Of a DNA stretch of 64,000 nt, positions 44,565 to 56,095 are shown piece after piece. The stretch covers positions 62,001 to 126,000 of the forward strand of contig QXCR01000053.1 in NCBI GenBank assembly GCA_004380135.1, given 5' to 3'. The notes beneath the pieces were generated by a model. The model was not told the origin of the DNA. It saw only the letters and a program-made list of their open reading frames with translations, and ran no database searches. The translations under genes and the position numbers were made by a program. The DNA comes from Stemphylium vesicarium (taxonomy: Eukaryota > Ascomycota > Dothideomycetes > Pleosporales > Pleosporaceae). How positions within the stretch are numbered: the first letter of the stretch is position 1; each line of letters starts with the position of its first letter.

Positions 44565-45301
44565 TGCGATCTGGGGGTGTGATGTGGTGTAATGTGTAAG
44601 ATGAGATAGCGATGCTGAAATTTGAGCCCAGAGCAGTCTAATGGATATCTTGATGGAGAGATGCTTATGTATAGAGTAGTGGATGGATTGAAAGAAGAGG
44701 ATGCTGTGCTCTACATATACTTTCTACATTCACCCGTCCGGGAGACCGACGACTTGAACCACGGACCAAAACATCACATACCCCTGGCCATAAATTGCCA
44801 GTCGAAGGTTAGAATCCAGCCACATCAGTGCAAATTTCGAAAAAATGCCATGCTTGCGTCGTCCGTAATTGCATCGCAACAACAGAGAGTGAGGTTTGTA
44901 ATACAAGAAGGGCCGACCACCGACCGGATGCGCAGAAAACCGAAGGCTCCGTGTTCGTAAGCACGCTACCAATCCGTGCTCAGCTTCCATTGGCTGGGCT
45001 CCATACGCAGAATGTCGTGCCGGCGCGACACTGGGCAAAGAACCGCTTGCTCACAAAGAAAACTACTTGAGTGCCATCGCAATTCATCCACCATGTTCAC
45101 CACGTAATCCATCCCAATGTGCACCACCAAAAGGGACACTACCCTTGCCAAGTCTTCGCACGAATCCTAAATATCGATAGGCTGAGTCAGACTCTGCGCG
45201 CGCAAGGTCCCTCCGTAGAGCCCAGTCCTGGGTGCGGAATTGTTCCACGGAATGGGCGCGCGCACCCAAGTCGGTTTCACTATCTAAATATCTTCTTACC
45301 A
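44565..45301. other. Intergenic, flavoprotein promoter
   Basis: About 740 bases between the flavoprotein start and the end of the broken RING-IBR gene. No gene recognised. Confidence 0.5.
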
Positions 45302-46515
45302 CTAGTCGCCATCGTCATCATCTTCTTCTTCCTCGCTCCTTTCATCGCTCTCCACATCATCGCTATCGAACTCATTTTCGTCATCGTCTTGTTCTTCCGG
45401 ATATGCGACTCGTACTCCTCGCAGGTTGAGCCAACATGTGGCTCGACATGACACAAGGTGCACGTCTGTGTCAGACATGTAGGGCAGGTGAATATCTCAT
45501 AAGATCCGTTACGGAGGTAAACAGAATTGCAATCGGATGTGCGGCAGTTGCGGTAAGTTTTGGGACGGGATCTAATGTGATATGTCAAAGAGGCTTTCAG
45601 CAATGCATCGATCATTATTCCTGCAGCATGTTTGCGGAGGTCTGCGATGGCTATGGGTTGTTAGCAGCTCTCGTGTCAGCAAATCAACGGAAAGTGGTTG
45701 CTCGTAAGGTCAGAGGATGCTGCTTGCAGCTGATGGTCAAAACAATCTCTGCACGCAACATGGCCGCAAGCTGAGAACTTGATGTCGCTGGTCGCATCGC
45801 CACATTGAGGACAAATGGAGTGGTCCTTCTTGTTCGCCGACTGCGGTAGCGGTAGACCAAGATCGAATGTAACGAGCCAGGCAATGTCTAGCGGACAATG
45901 TAAGACCAATGTCTTTTTGAGGATATCGAGGCTAAAGTTCGATTTTCCAAGCCTCTCCTGCGCTCCAAGAACTTTGTTAAAGACAAGGAGCTCCCTGAAA
46001 CCTTTCGCGTCGAACTGTATGGTATGCGTCTCTCTCCGGGCGCTCAATAGGGTAACTTTCTCTAGGAGTTCTCGCTCGACAGACTCCATGTGTAAGTTAT
46101 CTTCTGGATCGTAGATGCGTATACGACGTCGTATTTTGTCGCTCATGATGACTATGCCCATATCTCGTGCCAGATGCTGTAGCCACACAATGCCTTGGGC
46201 GGTGGCGAAGAAGTTGTGCCATATCTCATATCGGATGGCATTGTCGCCCAGGCTTGCTGTCGCGACTCGTCCAGCATATATGGCCTCTAGTATTCTCTTC
46301 GTATCAACAACCTTCTCTTGGTCTGTTCCTGACAATCGCAGCGTTACCATACCCTCTCTAGGATCCTCCCGCGTTATTCTTGCTTCCGGTATCTGTGACA
46401 CGATCTCTTCGACATCAATTAAGACTGCGCCGGAGAATTCTTTGGGTGCGGTGAAGTATACGGTGTAGACCATGCGCACTTCCGAACTTGTCCTGCATAG
46501 CATGATCGTGTCCAC
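45302..46515 (-). pseudogene. Broken RING-IBR (RBR-type) protein gene
   Basis: Remnant of a protein with an RBR-type RING1 and an IBR zinc domain, similar to the C-terminal part of large fungal and plant DEAH12-like helicase/RBR proteins. The minus-strand frame runs from about 46515 or the ATG at 46503. The RING has CPQCGD, CGHVACRDC and a last cysteine pair inside FPLIC...ESC. Between those last cysteines is an in-frame TGA (45676-45678); a TAA follows at 45661-45663. The same frame then carries the IBR cysteines (RNCRTSDC, CPTCLTQTCTLC, GSTCEEY). Near 45405-45412 the frame must shift to reach an acidic tail ending at the TAG at 45302-45304. The 5' end lies only 58 bases from the acetate kinase stop, too little for a normal promoter, so the gene also looks truncated. 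Confidence 0.75.
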
Positions 46516-46573
46516 TTTGTATTTATATAGATATTATTCCTACGACTTCCGAATGTCGAATGAACTTTTCAGC

Positions 46574-47833
46574 TTATCTCTTCCCCACGAAGCGATTCTT
46601 ATCCGCCAGCACACCCCTCGCCATTTCCAACTGCTCATCCGTCTCAACAACCAATGTCTTGTACTTTGCGCTGTCTGCACTAATATCCGTAACCACCTCC
46701 TCAATCTCTGAGCCGTTCTTCTCCTCGTCAACAGCAAAACCTAGGCACCTGACGCCTTGCACAACTGCCTCCCTCAGCTTGCCCCCTTTTTCGCCAATGC
46801 CTCCCGCGAAAACAAGCGCATCGACCTTGCCGTCCAGCTTGGTGAAGTACGGGGCGACGTAGTTCAATATGCGATCAACGAAGATATTGAAAGCAAGCTT
46901 GTCCTCGTGCCGGTCGGATGAGCTAATCTGGCCGAAGTCCGTTGTGCCTGTCAGGCTCTTCCATCCACTCTTCTTGTTCAGAATTTCTTCAGCTTGTGTG
47001 ATGTGAAGCTTCTCACTTGAGCTATGAGATGGCTTTCCTGCGCTATGGGTGTAGTGGAACATCAATGATGGGTCGATGGAACCTGAGCGCGTCGCGCCCG
47101 GCAGGCCGGCGAGGGGTGTCAATCCCATCGTAGTATCCAATGACTTCCCGTCTTTAATGCAACATGCGGATGCGCCAGAGCCGAGATGTAGCGCGATGAT
47201 GTTGACTTGGTCTACTGGCTTCTTGAGGTGCTCAGCCACAGCATTGACGATGAATGAGTAGCTGATGCCATGGAACCCGTACTTTCGAAGCTTGTTCTTT
47301 TGCGCAACTCCCTGATCAATGGGGTACGTGCATACGTAGTCGGGAAGTGTGTTGTGGAACGAAGAGTCGAAGTACGCAATGTTCTTAGCATGTGGTAAGG
47401 CTTCTGCTACTGCCCGAACAATCGTGAGTGCTGGTGCGTTGTGAAGTGGCGCTAGATCGGAAAGCTCCTCGATGTGATGGTATGTCTCCTTGTCGATGAC
47501 TTGGCTTCTGGGATAGTCGCCGCCATGAACAACACGATGACATATGAATCGGATGTCGTCCGTATGGTTCAACTCCGTAAGGCCTTTATCGTTGGTCAGG
47601 TGGTCGAGGATGTATCGGAAGCCATCTTCTTGTGACTTGACATTTTCCAACTCTTTGCCTTTGATCTTTTCGTCGCCGCGCTCATATTTTAGTTTCGCAG
47701 GAGGCGCAGTCAGGCCTTCAACTGTTGCTTCGGCCAGCTGCACTGGTATCCGAGTGTCGTTATCAGGGGTTTTGTACACAGAGATCTTGACGCTAGACGA
47801 GCCGGCGTTGATCGAGAGGATGATTTCCGACAT
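46574..47833 (-). CDS. Acetate kinase
   Basis: Cytosolic kinase interconverting acetate and acetyl phosphate. In filamentous fungi it is thought to work with xylulose-5-phosphate/fructose-6-phosphate phosphoketolase, which makes acetyl phosphate. Single exon, 419 residues, normal for the family. Nearly all signatures are visible: SINAGSSSVK at the N-terminus, VVHGG near residue 105, FDSSFH, KYGFHGISYS, HLGSGASACC with the catalytic region, TGTTDFG, and FAGGIGEKGG near the C-terminus. The fungal insert region between residues 20 and 60 is short. Absence of introns is unusual here but shared by several neighbours. No phosphoketolase gene lies in the window. Confidence 0.97.
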   Translation of the reverse strand: MSEIILSINAGSSSVKISVYKTPDNDTRIPVQLAEATVEGLTAPPAKLKYERGDEKIKGKELENVKSQEDGFRYILDHLTNDKGLTELNHTDDIRFICHRVVHGGDYPRSQVIDKETYHHIEELSDLAPLHNAPALTIVRAVAEALPHAKNIAYFDSSFHNTLPDYVCTYPIDQGVAQKNKLRKYGFHGISYSFIVNAVAEHLKKPVDQVNIIALHLGSGASACCIKDGKSLDTTMGLTPLAGLPGATRSGSIDPSLMFHYTHSAGKPSHSSSEKLHITQAEEILNKKSGWKSLTGTTDFGQISSSDRHEDKLAFNIFVDRILNYVAPYFTKLDGKVDALVFAGGIGEKGGKLREAVVQGVRCLGFAVDEEKNGSEIEEVVTDISADSAKYKTLVVETDEQLEMARGVLADKNRFVGKR

Positions 47834-48687
47834 GGTGTGATGACGTCAATCGATAGAGGTAGGAAAATATAGAAAGAAACCACGAAAAATTGCTGTTTCG
47901 CAGAAAGCGAAAGTGGTCGCAAAACAAACTATATGAAACTGATCAACAAGAGTTATGTTTCGGGTGTTGAGGTTGCAATGCGATGTTGTCACTCTAGCTC
48001 AAGCGTATAGCGTCAGGGTCGAATGATCGGAAGTCGCGGAGCTCTAGACCAACAATTTCTTTTTCCTGCCAAAACCTGCACTGTTCCATCTTCCGTCATA
48101 TTTGCGTTAGCTTTCGATGCGTCTCCGCCGGCCAGACCCCCTATTACCGTATCCAGTGAGGCGCGTAAAGTCCACGCGACGCGTCGGCGTTGGTGAAAGT
48201 AGATAGACATGATGTCATCGCCGTCCTCCACACCACACCCATTCAACCATCACGAACTAGAGGCATATCATAGGCATCCTTCGCAATAGCGACACTAATT
48301 GATACCCAGATACATAGATTGCCTTCTGTACCGAGTCTGGTCAGGGTAGGATACGCGATCAGAAACAATTGCGGCATACATGTCAGAATCCTACGTGCTT
48401 GCGAATTGCAAGATATCTGATTAATGCCTACGCGCGCTGTGTGAAATCGGCAAGAATAAGCAGAGATTAACAGATGTGTTAATTACATCGGGCGAAAAGA
48501 TCTCTCAATATCAAATACGATGCACCTCAAGACATGACCCCGCACCATATGCACACCTTCAGCTGCGGGGAAACCCAGAGTAACGTAAAAGCCGCATACA
48601 CATGCGACATGTAGTCCTTAGTGTAGTATAAATAATCAAGATCGCTTTCCGTCTCAATATCCTAACATCAAAATCGCAACAAATACA
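47834..48687. promoter_or_regulatory. Divergent promoter, acetate kinase and short-chain dehydrogenase
   Basis: The 854 bases between oppositely directed starts carry both promoters. The half near the dehydrogenase includes its TATA box, listed separately. No gene seen. Confidence 0.45.
48627..48635 (+). promoter_or_regulatory. TATA box of the short-chain dehydrogenase gene
   Basis: TATAAATAA lies 53 bases before the ATG at 48688, followed by a CA-rich leader. A plausible core promoter element. Confidence 0.55.
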
Positions 48688-49661
48688 ATGACTGAACGAC
48701 CAAGAACAGCCTACATCACAGGTACACCACCTACCTTTTCATCCTTCCCAACAATCCAGTAACCCATACCACCACATCTCCTGAACATCCTAACCCAATC
48801 TCAGGCGGCGCAAGCGGCATAGGCCTAGCCCTAACAACGCATCTCCTCTCCCAGCACTACCAAATCTTCATCTCCGACCTAACCTCCACACCCGCCCTCT
48901 CCTCCCTCCTCTCCCACCACAACACCCCCACCGAAACAACCCTTCGCTTCCACCCCTGCGACACCTCATCCTGGGACTCGCAACTAGACGCCTTCCGCGC
49001 CGCTCTCCACGCTTTCAACGGCAGAATCGACACTGTATTCCCCATCGCCGGCATAGGGGAGCGAAAATGGCTTCCATTCCCATCTGAAAGCCGCGAGATG
49101 GCTACGGACCAGTTTGAAAAGCCAGATTTGGGCGTTGTGGATGTTGATCTGACGGGGGTGTTGTATACGGTTGCTTTGGCCGTGCAGCAGTTTCGACGGC
49201 AGGATGCTGTTGCGTGGGGAAATGGTGATGACGATGGGGAGAAGCGGTTTAAGGGCAAGATTGGGCTTGTAGCTAGTGTGTGTGGGTTCTATTGCGTGCC
49301 TAGTTTACCGGTGTATACGGCGGCGAAACATGCGTTGGTTGGGTTGACGCGGTCGTATGGCGTTTTGCTGCAGGATGAGGGGATTACGGTTAATGCCGTG
49401 GCGCCGAATGTGGTCCGCACGGGGATTAGTGATAGTAGGTTCTACGATATGTTGGAGGGGGAAGGGCTGTTGACGCCGATGGAGGGATTGATGGAGGCTT
49501 TTTATGAGATGCTGAGGAGTGGGGTGAGCGGCAAGGTGTTTGAATGTGGACCGAAAGGGGGATGGAACATGAAGGATGGAGCAGGATACGAAGATGCTCA
49601 GAGTGAGAAGGTTTGCGCTTTACTACTCGAAAGAGCGAGGAAGTTACACTATGGCACTTGA
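48688..49661 (+). CDS. Short-chain dehydrogenase/reductase
   Basis: NAD(P)-dependent oxidoreductase of the classical SDR family. Exons are 48688-48721 and 48805-49661, with an 83-base GT-AG intron and 296 residues. The cofactor motif is split by the intron and reads ITGGASGIGLAL. Other marks: DLTS after strand 2, the active-site serine in VASVCG, and YTAAK with the catalytic tyrosine and lysine. The post-helix segment INVNAVAPNVVRTG, here TVNAVAPNVVRTGI, is also typical. The region DLTGVLYTV before the serine and the FECGPKGGWN segment resemble 15-hydroxyprostaglandin-dehydrogenase-like fungal SDRs. The substrate is unknown. The aspartate after strand 2 suggests NAD preference, which is known for classical SDRs. 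Confidence 0.9.
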
Positions 49662-50431
49662 TAGCTTCACGCGTCACACAGCTCAGTTCAATATCTTACT
49701 TTGAACAATTTCTCATTTCTCTACCTCATCTCGAGCATTAGTATAAGCCATTTGCCATAAGACATCGACCCCACTCGCTCTTTCTTTTATCTATACATGT
49801 CCATCCACTCCCTGATCCAGGGTACCCATGTGCGCGATTCCCATAGTAAACATCACAATGAGCCAGCCCATGATAAAAAAAGGGCTTTTCAGCCCGCGAC
49901 CCGGTGTGCGTAAAACGACAGGACAAAAACCGCAAACGCTTTGGTGTACCGAGATATTCCGTGTGAACCTGAGAAAACCCAACAAAAGAGAAAAAACGAA
50001 AAGAACTCCAAGCTGATGCGATACCATGCATGTGTCGCTCGTGCAAAAACGAAAACAATAACGCCGTTCAAATGGGGGAAACACAAAGCGCTCTGCGCGA
50101 GCGCGTGATTGCGCGCTGCCGAGTAGGACATCAATGTCATCGAGATGAGGGCGACGTGAGACGACGTCCGGATGCCTTCCCTTCCCCCCCCCCTTTTTTT
50201 TATCCCAGTGTTTCATCCATCATTTCTTTGATGCTGACGTCTCCTCCCCACATTGACGTGTAGCTTACCAGTACCCGGATGTGATATGAGCTGAACCCAG
50301 GGTCAAGACTGTTCCGTCGCGATAGAGTGAGTGTCTTGTCGTGCTTTGCTGGTATCCAAAACCAAAAAACGAGCTGTCGAAAATGGCGGCAACATGTCTA
50401 GATCCAAACGATGTCGCCCGGTTGCGACACT
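49662..50431. other. Intergenic between converging genes, with a C10-T8 tract
   Basis: Holds two 3' UTRs. A homopolymer run of ten C followed by eight T lies at 50184-50201, near the 3' end of the poly(A) polymerase gene. Otherwise no repeat or gene is seen. Confidence 0.5.
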
Positions 50432-53400
50432 CTAGCCACCTTTGCGATCAGCTGCATTGGCGGGCAATGGCTCACCCGCCGCCTTCTGCTCTGGCGCTCT
50501 TGGCTTCTTGTTCTTCCCCTTCTTACGGGCAGGTTGCTGTTGCCAAGAGTTAGGACTAGAGCCTCCCCCACTCGACTTGTTTGTGCGCTCGTTGCCTTGA
50601 GGGTTTTTCTGCTGCTGGCCGTTGCGATTTTCCTTTCCATTTCCATTCGATCCTCCGGTAAGCGATGCGGGGCGATGTTGCTGGTTATTCAATTTCGCGG
50701 GTGCTTTGTGGCCGTTCACAAGCTTGTTGGCGTCTGAGGATCGTGTAGCATTAGGAGATGGCGTGCGCCCCTCGTAAACAGGTGACAGCACCGGAACGGT
50801 GGCAGACTTGACTTCCTGTGGAAGCGCTCGCTGTACATTCGTGGTTTCCAATTGTGGGAGGCCGTTGGTGTATGCGGGTGCGCCCCACTGATGATGAGGT
50901 ACAGTACGTGTTGGCGATATATCCTCACTGCGGTCGCTTTGGTGACCGTTCATAGACTCGTAATTTACCCAAGCATCACTAAGCGTAGGGTACGACTGCT
51001 GATTCTCGCTTGAGACACGGGAAAGGCCATTTGTGTCCAGTGATGGATGCCCGTTCATGGATCCGTTGACGATGGGAGGTCCCATATTCTCTACTGCCTT
51101 CTGCCGTTGCATCTCCTGAAGTACCAACTGCTGACGCGCCTGAAGTTGCTGGATTTGCTGTATAGCTTGGTCATTGGCGAACATATTGATCGGAACCTGA
51201 GGCAACGCCTCTGGTGGAGCAGTATCAATGGCGTCACCCCTGGAACGGGGCTGGGCTGGAAATGAGCCATTGACGATGACCGGACCATTGTCAACAGGGG
51301 CAGGTCGAACAGAATCAACGCGTGACTTTCGCTGCTCAGGAACGGCGTCGTTTGGCTGAGTCACACCAGTGGAGTAACTTCGCATATGGCCTCCAAGTGG
51401 GGAAGGCGACCGTGTGACCCGCCGCAATGCAGTGTTCAAAAGTGGCTGTGTGATCTCCGGTGACACACGCCTACGACGCTGGGCCAGTTCGCTGTAGGAT
51501 GGGATTGCTGGAACAGCGTAGTCCTGTAACGAGCGCACCAAGTGTGGCTGCGGCTGTTCTGCTACGCAGTAGCCTACGTACTCCTTTGGCGAGCTGTTGT
51601 CGGGAGAGGGGACTGACTCTTGCTGAGGAACTGCTGCTTTTACTGGAACATCCGATGTTCCCTGCGGCTTTGAGGGGTCTTGGGAAGATCGCGCGATAGG
51701 GTAGCCCGCAAATGCACTAGGGTCGACGAGCGGTGGCACGGGTGGATATCCCACAATGACAGGCTGCTGCATTACGTTACGGGGAGGTTGCGAGTGCGAG
51801 CGTAGAGAGTTTGTCTCGCTAGCATTCGATGCACGATGAACGCCTCGATGTACGCCGGGCATGCTGTTGCTCAAGGACGGAGAAGAGGGGTTTGTTCGAG
51901 ACCCATCTTGCGACCCATTTGCATCCGATTGGACCTGGTTGTAAAAACCGGGGTAGTGATACATAAAGCCCTGAGGAAGCGCGCTGGGGGGTATACCACG
52001 CTCAGCTAATCGCGGGCTTTGTCGTCCGTTGACGTAGGGCGACTTTTGCGGAGATCCATTCGTGCTATTCGATGCCCGTCCTTGCGCTTGTGCTTGAGCA
52101 ACGGCATGGGCATGCATTTGGGCAGCCCGTACTTGGTGTGCTTGCTGAGCGTGTTGCTGCGCCGCCAGCTGTGCGCGCAAGGAATTCGACTGCATCTCCA
52201 ACATCTGGTATTGCTGATACAATTGGTCATGCAGCTGGTCGTGGATACCTCGAGGGAAGTTGAAGTATTCTTGTCCGCCGCCCGCAGAAATGGGTGGGCT
52301 GTGCAGAAATTGCGGGCGACCCTGGCTGTAGTTTGAGCTGCCAGAGGATCGTCTGCTGCCTCCATGTTGGCCCTTGAGGTTGAACCCACCTCTGCCCCCT
52401 CGCGAGTTTGGACCGCCTCTTCCATTGCGATTCGGCACACTCGAGGTGATGATCGCCTTTTGTGATTGCGGCTTCTTGAAAATGGGGTTTGGCTTCTCTT
52501 CAGGTGGGAACTCGTATTGTTCACAGAGCTTGTCGAGCTGCTGACCTTCTGCGAGAAGATCGAAGGCACGACGAATCTCAAGATGTATACCCCGCCACGC
52601 ATAATCGTCTGCGGAGTTTCCCAAGTTTCGCTCAACGTTGAAGGGCTCCTCGACACAGAGGCGGTTGACACCTTCCTTCTGACCTCCACCCGGGTGCCAG
52701 CCCTTTTCCTCTCTAGGTATGCGCTTGCCCTGTCGTACTGAGATTGTCTCTTTTTCGTAATCTATTTCATGTCCGTATAACCGGAAGAAATAGAAGAGCA
52801 GCTGGCCCAGGCTTTCTTGATTCTTCTCTCCGAAACCCCTCAGCTTCCCTACATCGTCGGCGAAACTTGATAAAGACGGCTGGCCAGTTGTTTCGTCTCG
52901 TGCGCGATCGGGGAGGTCATGCAGATTGGGTAGGACGGGCGGATCTCGGGTTTGCAGGAAGTTGAGAATCAAGCATATCCACGTATACGAGCTGATTGTA
53001 CCACCAATTCCTGTAGAGTGTTAGAGGAGAAAAGCAGATTTTGGCAAACCTCTTACCAGCATCGTTCAGGATACGCCGTTTCGTCCAGTACTTGATGATC
53101 ATGGCAAGTGGGCGTACTCGATCGTCGAGCTGGATGTAGGTCTTGATCATGCGCGTATTCTCAATTGCGGCGACGTTGTTCACGTTGATATCGCAAGAGA
53201 GCTGCAGCTCGGGGTCCCAGACTTTTACTATCCGGACCTTGGCTGCTGGTATACAGACAACACGCTCCATACCATCTGCGGGTGTTAGACGCAGCCAGTT
53301 GAGGAGGTACTTGTGACTTACGTTTGTCGAGGGCCTCGGCTAGCGAATGCATCTCTTCTAGCCTTTTCATGGGCGTTTGGATGCAAATGTCAACTGTCAA

Positions 53401-54440
53401 AGTTAGCGCGAACGTTGAAATGTAGCGTGAAGCTTACCATCGCTCTCGGATGTCCACAGCATGTTGCCAGAGGACCCGAAGACATGGACCATGATCTTAG
53501 TGCCCGGGAACTCGGTTTCCAGTATGCGCTGCACCTTCTTCACGAAGCGCTCTCGCGTCTCGGTGTCTTCCTGTCTCGGCAATAACCGGTCGTACAGTTC
53601 TCGCATGTCGCCGCTCAACTTGTCTTCTTCATGGGGGTCTAGACTCTTCTTTGGCTCCTCTTTCGCCTTGTCTAATATCTCGTCTGACTGATAGGGCATT
53701 CGTCTCCTGCCAAGCATGCCAACATTGGTTTCAAATCTACATCCAGAGGCGCGAGCACCTCGAAGCGTCGGCATGGTGCTGTTCGCTTCGGACGATACTG
53801 AGCGTGGCGAATGGCTGCCCAGACCGCCGTTCGGGGAGGGGGAGCGTGAGCGCGTGCTGTACTTCCGGGCGGCCTGCAGGGGCGTCGAGGGGACTGAGTT
53901 GGAGTGCTGCGAGACGATGGAGGGGCGCTGACTTCGGGCCTGCGTCTGCGCCTGGGCCTGGGGGGCAGCGTCGTCTCGTTTGCTTGGCATATTTGGTAGA
54001 CGGTTTGATGTCATCGTGGGCGCGCTGGTGGGCACGCTGCACTTTGTATCCTTATGCCCATCTGTGGTATCTGTGGGCGCCTGTGCCGTCTTCACGGGAG
54101 GCTTCTTGGAGAGCGTACGGCCTGAGTCCCGCTGGGGAGGCGGGCTCAGTGAGTGGGGAGACACAATTACGGCGGGGAAGGGCGTGTGCTCGGCGAATTG
54201 ATGCACTTCGTCGATGCGCGCGAGCTGCAGGAACGGATGCAGCAGCAGGTAGGGGGGCACCTGGGCGTACTGGACGTGCGGGTGCAGGTGGTGCACTTGG
54301 GGTTGGTGGGCGTAGGCGTGGGCGTGGGTGGGAAAATAAAGGGCGGGGGCGCGCTCTTTTATCTGGCGGGGGTCGGAATGAATGGGCTGCGGATGGTGAA
54401 TGTAAAGATACTGCGGGTTGTTGTGGCGGTGGTCGCTCAT
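50432..54440 (-). CDS. Non-canonical poly(A)/nucleotidyl polymerase (Cid1/TRF4-type family)
   Basis: Template-independent nucleotidyltransferase that adds A or U residues to RNA 3' ends. Minus-strand exons 54440-53438, 53393-53322, 53275-53057 and 53010-50432 join through introns of 44-46 bases into 1290 residues. The N-terminal 300 residues are low complexity (His/Pro/Gln-rich, then Ser-rich). The catalytic domain has FGSSGN (321-326), the metal-binding pair Asp334 and Asp336 (ESDVDICI), and the third acid Asp387 (CDINVNN). The PAP-associated domain follows: RPLAMIIKYWTKRR, then GGTISSYTWICLILNFLQ and LLFYFFRLYGHEIDYE near residue 500. The last 700 residues are Gln/Asn/Ser-rich and disordered with one long Gln/Ala-rich tract, and no RNA-recognition domain is seen. 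The size is much larger than Cid1, but similar long fungal relatives are common. Confidence 0.93.
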
Positions 54441-56095
54441 AAACTTTAGTGGCCGATGGCTATGGGACTGGCGGTACTCGGGGGAGGGGCTGCCGCGGCG
54501 GATGCTGGTCGCAGTGCGGGTGCAGAGCGCCGGGGGAGAAGAGAGAGCGAGGAGGTGCTTCCAGAGCAGACAAAGGCAAAACTATCGACAGTCGCAGTGC
54601 TCGCGGTGAGTGTACTCGGGAATTCGGCGGCGAGTGAAGTGCTGGTGCGTGAACCCCTGCCGTGAGAGCCTTCTCCGAACGAGTCGCTGGTAATCGGCGC
54701 CCTGTGTGGTTCGGCCGGCCAAGCGCTAAACAATGGACTAGATGCAGGTGCAGGTGCTGCTGGGTGGAGGGCGAGGACTGCAGACAACGAGCGAAGCAGT
54801 GCAAAAGGGAATCTCGTCCGTCTGTGAGGTTATGTTGCAGCATGCATGGGGCATAGCCATTTGGGCCACACCTAGGAACGAGGGATGAACGCACAGGGCT
54901 GCGTCTAGAGCGTTTTGGGATGGCCGTGTGCCGTCACCTACACCAATTGCTACTGCGACAGGGGCGCCTTCTCGACGGACAATATCGCTCACAATTCAAT
55001 ATATCCTCTGCTGCATCATGGCGGGGCGGCGCGCCGTTGTTGCTGCTGCTGTTGCTGCGAAGAGCCTGGCACCTGAATGACTGAACAATACACACACCAC
55101 GCCATATTTCTTTTTGCCCATCCCTACGACGTGCCCTGTCAATACCGCCATCACCACAACGTCGTCGGTGGTCCTGTTCCCCGCGATCAGTCAGAGCACA
55201 GATTCAGGGAAAAAAGCACACGCCCGCACCGCCGTCGTTCACTCTAACGCGACTATTGGACACTCAGCGGGTTACACACCGTCAGCCGTCATAAGCCCTG
55301 ACCGCGCTGACCATGCGGAGCCGGTAACGTGCAACGGGCCTCTCCGTCATGCTGCTCTTGTCCCTATACTGCACTCGCAGCTTACTATTTACGGCAGCAT
55401 TGGATCCGGAGCCGCTGACTGAGTGGCAGGCTGGGTAGGCGGCGAGCTAGCAGAGCTGAAGCCTGCCCCTTATCGTGTAGGTACGTCACAGGGGACGACG
55501 GCTTCTCGTGAGACTCAGATGTAGGGGGCGTGTTGGATCATACGTAGTCATAGTCAGACCGCCCAGCGCCTTGTCCCAGCCGTAAACAAGTATTTTTGGG
55601 CGCGTCTGATGCCCATCTCACCGACTCTACCGCTACCGCGCATGAACAGACGCAGGGACGGCACCAAGGCCGGCATTTCGTAATGAAAGTACCCATGCCT
55701 CCGGTCCCAAGTATAGACTTCTCCTGATGCCAGGTCTCGGACAATCTCGTGTTGCACCCCTCATCGAATCATGGGAATGTTCTGACGCAGTAAATTGGGG
55801 CGCAATATGCGGGCAATTGGCTGCGGGCGGACTTGTTTCAAAAGGCCGGCAATGTGCCTGCGAGAGGCTACGGCGGGCGGAAAGGCCGAGTGGTGCACAC
55901 CTGCGGCTACGGCAGGCGTATCGAACCGAAGGGGCAGCCGCGAACCGTGTACATGTCGTTCCCTCTAGCCGAGGCATCGCATGAGGCTTGCATGCGCGAC
56001 TACGCAATATGCTGCCCGCTCTCCTCCCACGCCTTGCACGACCAACTGTGTCTTTTGGGAAAACACTTGCTGCGCATAGAACCTTTTCCTCAGCC
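54441..56095. promoter_or_regulatory. Long divergent promoter region, poly(A) polymerase and ISOC2-like gene
   Basis: The 1655 bases between oppositely directed starts include a short GTT/GCT microsatellite at 55036-55058. Frames of up to 190 codons occur on the minus strand, but they have no similarity and resemble noise. Nothing else recognised. Confidence 0.45.
55036..55058 (+). repeat. Short GTT/GCT trinucleotide microsatellite
   Basis: About 23 bases of imperfect trinucleotide repeat (GTTGTTGCTGCTGCTGTTGC, then TGC) in the intergenic region upstream of the ISOC2-like gene. Probably neutral. Confidence 0.6.

Noticed and set aside
45661..45690. Intron explaining both stops in the RING-IBR gene (TGCTAAC...CCCATAG)
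   Set aside because: The nearby GT at 45688 gives the wrong phase, and the supposed intron would contain the last two conserved RING cysteines.
50184..50201. C10-T8 tract as a regulatory or terminator element
   Set aside because: A simple homopolymer in a 3' intergenic region; fungal polymerase II termination does not depend on it.
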